A stretch of 64,000 bases of DNA, from positions 65,746,439 to 65,810,438 of the forward strand of contig NC_086034.1 of assembly GCF_036323735.1 (NCBI RefSeq), in the 5' to 3' direction. The notes beneath the pieces are model-generated. The model had not been told where the DNA came from and ran no database searches. It saw nothing but the letters and a program-made list of their open reading frames with translations. This document shows positions 55,512 through 64,000 of this stretch, piece after piece. Made by a program: the position numbers and the translations under genes. The DNA is from Rattus norvegicus. Its lineage: Eukaryota > Chordata > Mammalia > Rodentia > Muridae. The stretch's first letter is position 1. Each line of letters starts with the position of its first letter.

Positions 55512-57152
55512 GGTCTCAACCTTGGGTTTCAGCTGACCTCTTTGTAGGTTCTGATTACAGCAAATGTCATGATAAAATCGGTTTACCAAGAACCCTACAT
55601 TTGTTATCTGGTCACATGTGGTATCTGACTAAACTTTTCAGTCTCATTTGGAAAGCTTATATGAAGCCAGGCCACCCCAGGCACTTGGTCACCTTAGCCT
55701 CTTCTTAGCAAGTCTAAGAAGTCAATTTAGCCAGAACACATCCTCACCACGTATGAATTTCCTCACCACTGACTGCTGTCTTGCTTATAGGCTCCAAATC
55801 TTACTGTATGTAGACTCATCTTACCTGTGTATCAAAATCTTTTTGTCCATTACCACAGTTCCAGCAGTATTTATTTTCCTAATTTAATTACTAGGTAGCT
55901 TGAATATTCTTTGATATCTAAAAGTATTAGTGTCAACAGTAATTGCTTTCCTTGACAGTGCTGGGGTACCTTAGATTTATGCAAATCCAGGAAAACAATT
56001 GATTTCACCTCTTTTGTCTGTTTTGAAATCCATGATCTTTCCTATTATATTTAGAGTTAAATTTGGTGTATCATGTGGTTGGGAGATTTTGATCTTTGGT
56101 GAATGACTAATTGACTATTCAACTACCCAATCTCTGGCTTCTTACTAGCTTGTCTGTCACTCAGTAGCAACGGCTTGCCAAGCTGCAAACTGCATGACAA
56201 ACCCCATTTTATCTCTATACTGGCTGTTTCCAAGTCACCTCCAGACACATTCATTACCTCACAAAGTTTCCAAATGTTCATTTTCAGTTGTTTAGGGGAA
56301 AGTCTTTGCTTAGAGGGGAACAGAAGTGGCTGCTTTCCCTACCCATCGTCCACGTTTTTCACTCCATTAAGTCTAGGTTTGTGAAGTTTAGAAAAGGATT
56401 TATTTGTCTCCATTTGGCTGCAGATAGGACATTCCCTTACGAGCAATTTTGCAAATGTATGGCTAACTCTTCAATGCTTCATTGGACTGTGTAGAGATTG
56501 CCAAAGCCCCATTTTTTTAACAGCTCAGTTAGATGCAGTCAAGAGAAAGCTCACTTTGTGTTATGAGTATTGAAAACACGAAAAGTAATGGCATCCCTGG
56601 AGTAGAGGTTCTCTGCCAGGGTGGGAGATGTGGATAAATGTTTGGGTTACGTGTTTGTTATCATGATCTCAATGAGTGCACTTGCAAATAGTGAGGGGAC
56701 CCTTGTGTGTATGCCCTCTCTCCCTGCGCTTTCTTATAGATGGCTTTTGTTGCATGGAGTTGTTCTTCTTCCCCTTCCCTTTTCCCTTCTCTTCCTTCTT
56801 TCTCTTCCTCTTCCTCTTTTGCTTCCTCTTCTTCCTCCCTCCCTTCTCCTCTTTCTCTTCCTCCTCTTCTTTTTGTTCTTCTTTGTAGCTGATAGAATAG
56901 AACTTTATTGATTCTGAAAATCGGTTGTTACCTTTTTAAAAAATAGTTATTGCTCCTTGTCTTATTTTGTTGTTGTTTTGTCTCCTCACCACCAACGCAT
57001 CCTGTCCGAGGCTAGTGTGAGGCTACCTCCTTCCTACTTCCCTGATTATGAAGGATTTTCTTGTTCTATCAATTTATTGTTTGTGTATTTTAACTAATTC
57101 TTTTCATGACTTTTCTGTCTTGTTTTGGATATCTTGAATCCCCGGTTTGGGT
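55512..57152. other. unique DNA with CT-rich block
   Basis: A CTTC/CCTCTT-rich stretch lies at 56755-56885. No gene recognised. Confidence 0.45.
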
Positions 57153-57165
57153 ACTAAGGATTTTT
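57153..57165. repeat. TSD of LINE-1, left copy
   Basis: actaaggattttt repeats at 59320-59332, flanking the LINE-1. Confidence 0.85.
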
Positions 57166-58139
57166 TTCTTTTTTCTTTTCTTTTATTGGATATTTTCCTT
57201 ATTTACACTTCAAATGTTATACCCTTTCCCAGTTTCCCCTCTGGAACCTCCCCATCCCATCCCCGCATACCCTGCCTCTATGAGGGTGTTCCTCACTTAC
57301 TCATCCACCCACTCCCTCTTGCCTCCCCACCCTGGCATTCCCCTACACTGGGGCATCGAGCCTTCACAGGACCAAGGGCCTCTCCTCCCATTGATGCTCG
57401 ACAAGGCCATCCTCTGCTACACATGTGACTGGAGCCATGGGTCCTTCCATGTGTACTCTTGGGATGGTAGTTTAGTCCCTGGAAGCTCAGGGATGTCTGG
57501 TTGGTTGATATTGTTGTTCTTCCTATGGAATTGCAAACCCCTTCAGATACCTCAGTCCTTTCTCTAACTCCTCTATTGAGGAATCCTGTTCTCAGTCCAA
57601 TGGTTGTCTGCAAGCATCTGCTTCTGTATTTGTCAGGCTCTGGCAGGGCCTCTCAGGAGACAACTATATCAGGCTCCTATTAGCTTGCACCTCTTGGCAT
57701 CCCCAATAGTGACAGAGTTTGGTAACTGCATGTGGGATGGATCCTCATGTGTTGCAGTCTCTGGATGACCTTTCCTTCAGTCTCTGCTCCACACTTTGTC
57801 TCCATATTTCCTCCTGTGAGTATTTTGTTCCCCCTTCTAAGATGTATTGAAGCATCCACACTTTTGTCTTTCTTCTTCTTGAGCTTCATATGTCTGTAAA
57901 TTTTTTCTTGGGTATTCCAAGCTTTTGGGCTAATATCCACTTATCAGTGAGTAGGTATCATGTGTGTTCTTTTGTGATTGGGTTACCTCACTCAGGATAG
58001 TAATTTCTGGTTCCATCCATTTGCTTAAGAATTTCATATAGTCATTGCTTTTAATAGCTGAGTAGTACTCCATTGTGTAAATGTACCACATTTTCTGTAT
58101 CCATGTTGAAGGACATCTGGGTTCTTTCCAGCTTCTGGC

Positions 58140-58213
<74 letters not shown>

Positions 58214-59319
58214 TGCTATGAACATAGTGGAGCATGTGTTCTTGTTAGAAGTTGAACCATCTTTTGGGTATATGCCGAGGAGTGATACATCTGGGTCCTC
58301 AGATTCCAATTTTCTGAGGAATTGCCAGACTAATTCTCAGAGTGGTTGTACCAGTTTGAAATCCCACCAACAATGGAGAAATATTCCTCTTTCTCCACAT
58401 CCTCGCCAGCATCCGCTGTCACCTGAGTTTTTGATCTTAGCCATTCTGACTGGTGAGAGGTGATATCTTAGGGTTGCTTTGATTTGCATTTCCCTGATGG
58501 CTAAGGATGTTGAACATTTCTTTAGGTGCTTTTCAGACGTTTGATATTCCTTGGTTAGATTCTTTGTTTAGCTCTGCACCCCATTTTTTAAAATAAGGTT
58601 ATTTGATTTTCTGGAGTCTAACTTCTTGAGTTCTTTGTATATTTTGGGTATTAGCCCTCTATTGGATGTAGGATTGGTAAAGATCTTTTCCCAATCTGTT
58701 GGTTGCTGTTTTGTCCTATTGACAGTGTGCTTTGCCTTACAGAAACTTTGCAATTTTATGAGGTCCCATTTGTGGATTCTTGAACTTAGAGCATAAGTCA
58801 TTGGTGTTCTATTCAGGAAAAGTCCCCTGTGCCCATGTGTTCAAGGCAGTTCCCCACTTTCTCTACTATTAGTCTCAGTGTATCTGGTTTTATGTGGAGG
58901 TCCTTGATCCACTTGGACTTGTGATTTATACAGGGAGATCAGAATGGGTGGATTTGCATTCTTCTATACCTCCAGTTGAACCAGCATCATCTGTTGAAAA
59001 TGCTTTCTTTCTTCCATTGGATGGTTTTAGCTCATTTGTGAAAGATTAAGTGACCATAGGTGTGTGGGTTCATTTCTGTGTCTTCAATTCTATTCTATTG
59101 ATCTACCTGCCTGTCTATATACCAATACCATGCAGTTTTTATCACTATTGCTTTGTAATATAGCTTGAGGTCAAGGATGGTGATTCCCCCAGAAGTTCTT
59201 TTATTGTTGAGAATAGTTTTTGCTATCCTGGGTTTTTTGTTGTTCCAATAAATTTGCAAATTGCTCTTTCTAAGTCTATGAAGAATTGAGTTGGAGTTTT
59301 GATGGGGACTGCATCGACA
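57166..59319 (-). mobile_element. 5'-truncated LINE-1 (ORF2 C-terminus and 3' UTR)
   Basis: From the right, truncation lies inside the RT-coding part ('gatggggactgcatcgaca'), then the ORF2 C-terminal region runs to about 57940. Visible frames include WEKIFTNPTSNRGLIPKIYKE (58801-58568), GIYPKDGSTSNKNTCSTMF, RKCGTFTQWSTT and, in another frame, QKMWYIYTMEYYSAIK with its end EVTQSQKNTHDTYSLISGY* near 57930. The 3' UTR and poly-T-rich end reach 57166. It has a 13-bp TSD. The sequence is frame-shifted and interrupted by (TA)n. Confidence 0.92.
58142..58210. repeat. (TA)n microsatellite inside LINE-1 ORF2
   Basis: 69 bp of pure TA, at the position where the ORF2 reads ...FIAVIYIY... before ...ARSWKEP. 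It replaces a short ORF2 segment. Confidence 0.97.
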
Positions 59320-59332
59320 CTAAGGATTTTTA

Positions 59333-59868
59333 GTGCATCTTGAGTCTCCTTGTTTCTAGGTTTTTATTTTTTTCCCAACTTGGGTTTATAGAAATGATTC
59401 AGTCTCAGATTCAGGGAGGCATATTTATGTGATTGTGTTAAATTTACAACTCATCCATTTCCCTTATATACAATGTTTCAGAATAACAATAACATATGTA
59501 TTTACATTGCTGTAAGTGAAAATTGTTTCATTGTTTTTGTCTTATACATTTTCTAACACTAAAATGAATACATATTTAATATGGGAGTTATAAAACACAT
59601 CAGAAAAAAACGATTTATAGTACAACTTAATGATCAATATGCACGCTTGAGAACCCTTGACATTTTAGCAAATGGTTCAGACATGAAACTTTTAATAAAC
59701 AGGCCTATTATCTATTAAGTCAGAGGTGTGCTTTCTTACTTTCTTTAAAATTACTGAAATATTCTTAAGCATCTATGAAAATGTTGATTTGGATTTCTGA
59801 AAACTTTCAAGTATTTGATAGAGTTAATAGTTAATTGTTTAATACTTAGTAAAGTTATAATTGCATAC
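59333..59868. other. AT-rich unique DNA
   Basis: No gene or repeat family recognised. Confidence 0.4.
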
Positions 59869-60245
59869 TGTGATGGTTTGAATAAGAATGGACTGCACAG
59901 GCTCATCTGTTTTAATATGCACTCACCAGGGAATGATATTATTTGAGAGGGGTTGGAGCTGTGACCTTATTGGAGGAAGTTTGTCACCGTGGGTGGGCTT
60001 TGAAGTTTCACGAAGTCCATTCCAAACTAATCCTCTTTTCTTCCTGCTGCCTGCAGATCTGGGTATAGAGCTCTCAGCCACTTCTCCAGCACCATCATCT
60101 ACCTGCATGCTGCCATGCTTCCTACCATGAGTACCATGGACTAAACCTCTGGAGCTGTGAGCAAGCCCCAATTCCAATGCTTTCTTTTATAAGAGTTGCC
60201 CTGGTCATGGTGTCTCTTCACAGCCATGGAACGCTGACTAAGACA
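59869..60245 (+). mobile_element. MT-type MaLR LTR
   Basis: Starts tgtgatggtttgaataagaa and ends 'ctgactaagaca'. Interior has 'cttattggaggaagtttgtc', 'ttctccagcaccatcatcta', 'catgctgccatgcttcctac' and 'ttttataagagttgccctgg'. Confidence 0.8.
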
Positions 60246-62097
60246 CACCTATTCCTATGCTTTGTGAAAAGCAACCATAGAGCATTTAAAGGTTGATTTT
60301 AAGAATCACCAGAATGCAAATCAAAGCATGATGTGTGTTCAAGATACATAAAGAAATCAGCAAGTTTATTTTCTGCACACTGTCTGTCACTAGAATGGCT
60401 GATGGAATGGAGGTGGGAAATAGAACAGGAGACCTTGGTGACAGTTACAGGTGGGTATGTGAGGCGTTGTCTGCTGGTAGAGAAGGAGAGATGTGAGTAT
60501 AGAGGGGCAAGGGAAACCACAGCACAAGAGGTCTGTTCTTCCCTGAATTCAAGCAGCTCTGTATTCTGTCTTTTCCGGCTGTGCGCAAGACTCCAGATGT
60601 TGGCATCTGTTTTCACAGCTCAGTGAACAAGAGAGCTGTAGACTCACTTGCAGTGTCTTTATTTTAGAGATTTTGCTCCCTCCGTGGAGACACACACAAA
60701 CAACGTCTCCTTTGCTTAATCTATGAAGTTAGGGTTAGCTAAGCGGCCAGTATGACCTTTGCCTCTCTGCTTGCAAAAGAACATCCAGGGATCAGATGGA
60801 AAAGAAAGTCTACCTTTTCATTTTATTCAATACGGTGTAGGCTAGTTAATCTCGCCTATAAATCAGCTTATCCAAAAACTCCAGGGCATTGCAGTTAGAA
60901 TCACAGTGTGAGGATCTAACGATCTCAGAAGACACATCAGTGCAGAGAGGTCCTGAAGCTTTAGTCCGAGTGATATTTTCTCCCTATCTCCGTAGCTCAG
61001 TTAAATGAAATACGGACATTAGGAAATTATGTGTTCTTAAAGTTCTAATCTGCTGAGCACAGCATGACCCTTCTTCCAGTATGAAACACAACCATGCCTT
61101 CTTTTCTGAACAGTCTGGCAACAGAGAGATACAGAATAAATGCAAGATCCTAATTCCCACCCGACCCCAGTATTGGGATCCTCCTGAGTCCTAAAGTATT
61201 GGTCGGGAAATGATGTGTATACAGCTTAGAAGGAACAGGTGCAGGAAAAGTTTGTTAATCGGATGTATGGCTATGTTGTTGCTGAAAAACACACCCGCAG
61301 GAAAAGGGATTAGGGTCTGTTAACCTAATCACCATTTATATCCCGTGAGAGGAAAAAAAAGGTCCGTTATTTATTTATTTATTTAGTCACAGTGATTAGT
61401 TGAAGCTCTCACACTCTGGGTTTCTGGGAATCCAATGCCTGTTTCCATGGGAACGGCAGCAGCAGGAAGCTGCGAAGTTGTCAAACACATCTAATAATCC
61501 AGGGAAGGCTCCTATCTGAATGCATGCCAGGTCCCTCCAGTTTCTCTGGTCATTTTACCACAGCGGCTCTGCTTCCTGCAAGAACACCTTAGCTAAGAGT
61601 AGTTGAAGTATTCGGCTTGCGGTGAAAGTTCTCTATTGTACACTTAGACGCGCATTCCACACACCACACACATGCTTGTTTCATGGGTAAGACACCAGGG
61701 GAGGAGTGACTGGAAAAAGGTAAAAAATGTCAAGAAAGGTAAACAGCTCTTGTCCCCAAGAAACTTAAATTTTGCCTGGAACATCACAGGTCATGCACTA
61801 TACACTTGAAATGTAAGACCCTAAAATACACAGGGATGGTCCAACCAAATGGACCTCGTTTCTTCCAGAGGTGACCCTCTGTCCTGAGTCCTCGCTTCTA
61901 TTCTCATTGCTGAGAACTGGGATGTATATGATAGAAAGATTTTCACTTATCCAAGTTAATTCCTTAGCTCTTAAGTCTAGGAATAACCTTTGGTAGTTAG
62001 GAATTCTACTTACATTTTTTGGTTCTAACCGTGCATATATTTTTGTTGTTGTTGCTAAGTTGCACCAACACCGCCTCCAAACTGAGCCTCTTTCTTC
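60246..62097. other. unique DNA, possible regulatory element at 61.4-61.65 kb
   Basis: No gene recognised; two opposed frames at 60.3-60.6 kb (105 and 97 codons) are mutually exclusive and domain-free. A (TTTA)n run sits at 61369-61384. The stretch after it contains gtttccatgggaac (61441-61454). Confidence 0.4.
61441..61454. promoter_or_regulatory. RFX X-box-like palindrome
   Basis: gtttccatgggaac fits the X-box half-site layout (GTNNCC..GGNAAC) bound by RFX factors, almost a perfect inverted repeat. It lies in non-repeat DNA. Binding is an inference. Confidence 0.45.
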
Positions 62098-62630
62098 CTG
62101 GTTACTTTATTTATTTACATTTCATATGTTGTCCTCCTTCCCAGTCTCCCCCTATAAACCCCCATTCCATCCCTCATCCCTTTTGACTCTATGAGGGTGC
62201 TCCACCACCCACCCACCCACCCACCCACCCACCCACCCACCCACTCCTGCCTTACCGCTCTGGCGTCCCCTTACACTGGGGCATCAAGTCTCCACAGGAC
62301 CAATGACGTCCCCTCTCATTGATGCCCAATAAGGCCATTCTCTGCTACATATGTAACTGGAGTCATGGACCTACCCATGTATACTCTTTGGTGGTTTAGA
62401 CCCTGGGAGCTTTAAGGTGTCCTGTTAGTTGATATTGTTGTTCTTCCTATGGGGTTGCAATTCTCTTCTGCTTTTTCATTCCTTTTCCTAACTCTTCTAT
62501 TGGGGTCCCTGGGCTTAGTCTGATGGTTGGCTGTGAGTATCTGTATTAGTCAGGTGCTGGCAGAGCCTCTCAGGGGCTATCTATACCAGGTGTAGCACTT
62601 CTTGGCATCAGCAATAGTGTTGAAGTTTGC
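62098..62630 (-). mobile_element. LINE-1 3' UTR fragment
   Basis: 'acatttcatatgttgtcctc', 'acactggggcatcaagtctc', 'ctgctacatatgtaactgga' and 'gcagagcctctcaggggcta' match the 3' UTR of the 57166 LINE-1 in the same order and strand. An ACCC run is expanded inside (62202-62244). Confidence 0.85.
62202..62244. repeat. (CCCA)n microsatellite
   Basis: About 10 units within the LINE-1 fragment. Confidence 0.95.
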
Positions 62631-62788
62631 AAACCGAGTCTTAACCCTAAGTCATCTCTACTATAAGTAACCTTCTCAGAACCCTTTGCTAAAGGCCATA
62701 GTAATAATTTTTTACTATTCTTATCTCCAAGATATTTTAGTCTTCTCTTTTAGAATGGCTTGTGTGCATTTACCTGTCTCTTTGTTTA

Positions 62789-62957
62789 TCTATCCACCCA
62801 TCTACCCATTTGTCCATCCACCTACCCACCCACCTGTCTGTCCGTCCATCTATCCATCCATCCATCCATTCATCCATCCATCCATCCATCCATCCATCCA
62901 TCCATCCATCCATCCATCCATCCATCCATCCATCTATTCATCCATCCACCTATCCAT
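62789..62957. repeat. (ATCC)n microsatellite
   Basis: Irregular CCAT/CTAC units become a pure ATCC array from about 62845 to 62930. Three frames of H/P/S/I repeats here are artefacts. Confidence 0.95.
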
Positions 62958-63253
62958 AATACACCATCCACCATCCAACGAATATTGAGGGCAGATGGTA
63001 TGTAGACTCTGTGCTGAGTTTGCTATCTTTGAACTCTCTGAACTTGGTGGATACAAAGCAATTACAGAATAAGTGTCCATTAAGCGATAATGATTCAGCT
63101 CACAAGGGAAGTAATTCTACAACAACAGCTTCAGGAGGCATCATGAGATTTTTGTGAAAAGAGGTGATGATACTGAATTTGCCTTGGGATTGGATTCATA
63201 GACATTCTTTCACAGCTCTTTGCAAGTCTTCTGCAGTATTTTTTAATGACCCT
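62958..63253. other. unique DNA, no gene recognised
   Basis: No feature supported. Confidence 0.35.
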
Positions 63254-63267
63254 TGTAATGAACTCTT

Positions 63268-63353
63268 TTTTTTTTTTTCGGAGCTGGGGATCGAACCCAG
63301 GGCCTTGCGCTTCCTAGGCAAGCGCTCTACCACTGAGCTAAATCCCCAACCCC
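63268..63353 (-). mobile_element. ID element (SINE), antisense
   Basis: Poly-T, then cggagctggggatcgaaccc and 'ctctaccactgagctaaatc'. The TSD tgtaatgaactctt is at 63254-63267 and 63354-63367. The body is close to the ID consensus. Confidence 0.95.
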
Positions 63354-63367
63354 TGTAATGAACTCTT

Positions 63368-63929
63368 ATCAATCCTTATTGTCAGCCACTTAATAGATTC
63401 CTATTTGAGACAGATGAGGTTTGGGGATGGATATGAGAGTGGAAATGTCAGTACTCAGCAAGAGAACAGCTACCCGGGGTGACTATAGGAAGTCAGTGGG
63501 TTGACATGGAGACTGAAGGACTTGACTGTGCTAAGAATTTCTTTTTATACTTCTGATAATGCTCTGGGTCAGTAACCAGTAAATCAGAGGTGTAATTTCT
63601 ACCGGATTGAGGATTACAACACATTTTACTTTTGTTTTTTTACTCTGCATTTATTTATTCAGCACTAGGTGCCAACTCTGTGCCAATATATTAGTTTATT
63701 ATAAGTATATAAACACACATGTATATTCTATGCTGTATGATATGAACACGATGGGCACTGACATGTTGAGAGGCAATAGTATTGCCTGAGTATTGGATTA
63801 TAATGATTATAAGCACGTGGTGTCACGAAGTATAGAAATGCAGGGCTGCTTGAGAACATAAATGTAAAGCTAATTTCAAAGGGAAATGTATATACCAGGT
63901 GCTTTTTGGTGGCCAAAAGTTTAAATACT
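63368..63929. other. unique DNA, possible MIR/L2 trace
   Basis: 'tttattcagcactaggtgcc' near 63655 faintly resembles an ancient SINE core. Nothing else is supported. Confidence 0.3.
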
Positions 63930-64000
63930 CTCCTCTAAATTTGGTTACTGAAGCTTTAACCCCTATCATAGCTGGATTTAGAGGTAGATCCCCATAGAGA
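63930..64000 (+). mobile_element. start of a MaLR-like LTR, cut by window end
   Basis: 'gttactgaagctttaacccc' and 'ctggatttagaggtagatcc' resemble the 5' part of MST/MLT-like LTRs. Confidence 0.35.

Noticed and set aside
57106..57567. 153-codon plus-strand frame
   Set aside because: It crosses unique DNA into the antisense of a LINE-1 3' UTR, so it cannot be one gene.

Overview
The window reads as rodent nuclear DNA, most likely Rattus norvegicus, from a gene-poor, repeat-rich region. The evidence is four ID elements (tRNA-Ala/BC1-derived SINEs) with A-tails and, in most cases, perfect target-site duplications, rat-type LINE-1 3' ends and 5' UTR monomers, B1/B2/B3 SINEs, many MaLR-type (ORR1/MT/MLT-like) LTRs, and long (CA)n, (TATC)n, (TA)n and (GAA/GGA)n tracts. 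I found no host protein-coding gene or exon that the sequence supports. Family names come from recognising sequence; I could not search a repeat library.

The dominant structure is a three-layer nest at about 1990-12890. The oldest layer is an Lx-like LINE-1 3' fragment, split at 2344/12191. A nearly full-length rat LINE-1 is inserted in it on the minus strand (2345-12190, 14-bp TSD at 2331-2344 and 12191-12204). It keeps its 5' UTR monomers, ORF1, the endonuclease and reverse-transcriptase parts of ORF2 and its 3' UTR, but ORF1 has a stop and a frameshift, ORF2 has two frameshifts, and the ORF2 C-terminus is deleted. Inserted in the 5' UTR of that LINE-1 is a class II endogenous retrovirus, also on the minus strand (6770-11291, 6-bp TSD). 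It has two LTRs, a tRNA-Phe-type primer-binding site, a polypurine tract, a matrix-like gag fragment, an RNase H end plus integrase, and a broken env. All its reading frames are damaged or truncated; capsid, nucleocapsid, protease and reverse transcriptase are missing.

From 12.9 to 64 kb there are scattered SINEs, several minus-strand LINE-1 fragments (23.0-23.5, 24.2-24.5, 41.3-42.1, 45.4-45.9, 57.2-59.3 and 62.1-62.6 kb), one ancient plus-strand LINE-1 (about 29.2-31.25 kb) split by an ORR1-like LTR, a URR1-like hAT relic, two MIR fragments, about 15 MaLR-like LTRs and a probable ERV1-type LTR at 33.5-34.1 kb. The unique intervals hold no recognisable gene. A few (22.5-22.7, 25.9-26.06, 27.65-27.97 and 61.4-61.65 kb) have many CpGs and factor-site-like motifs and are the best places to test for conserved regulatory DNA.

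I did not find a new gene system. The observations most worth checking are the uneven divergence of the two proviral LTRs, the 34-bp LTR repeat that recreates the LTR terminus, independent hits to both poly(A) signals, a 189-bp pure polypurine tract, and an unnamed short repeat present twice in opposite orientation at 53.0 and 55.4 kb.
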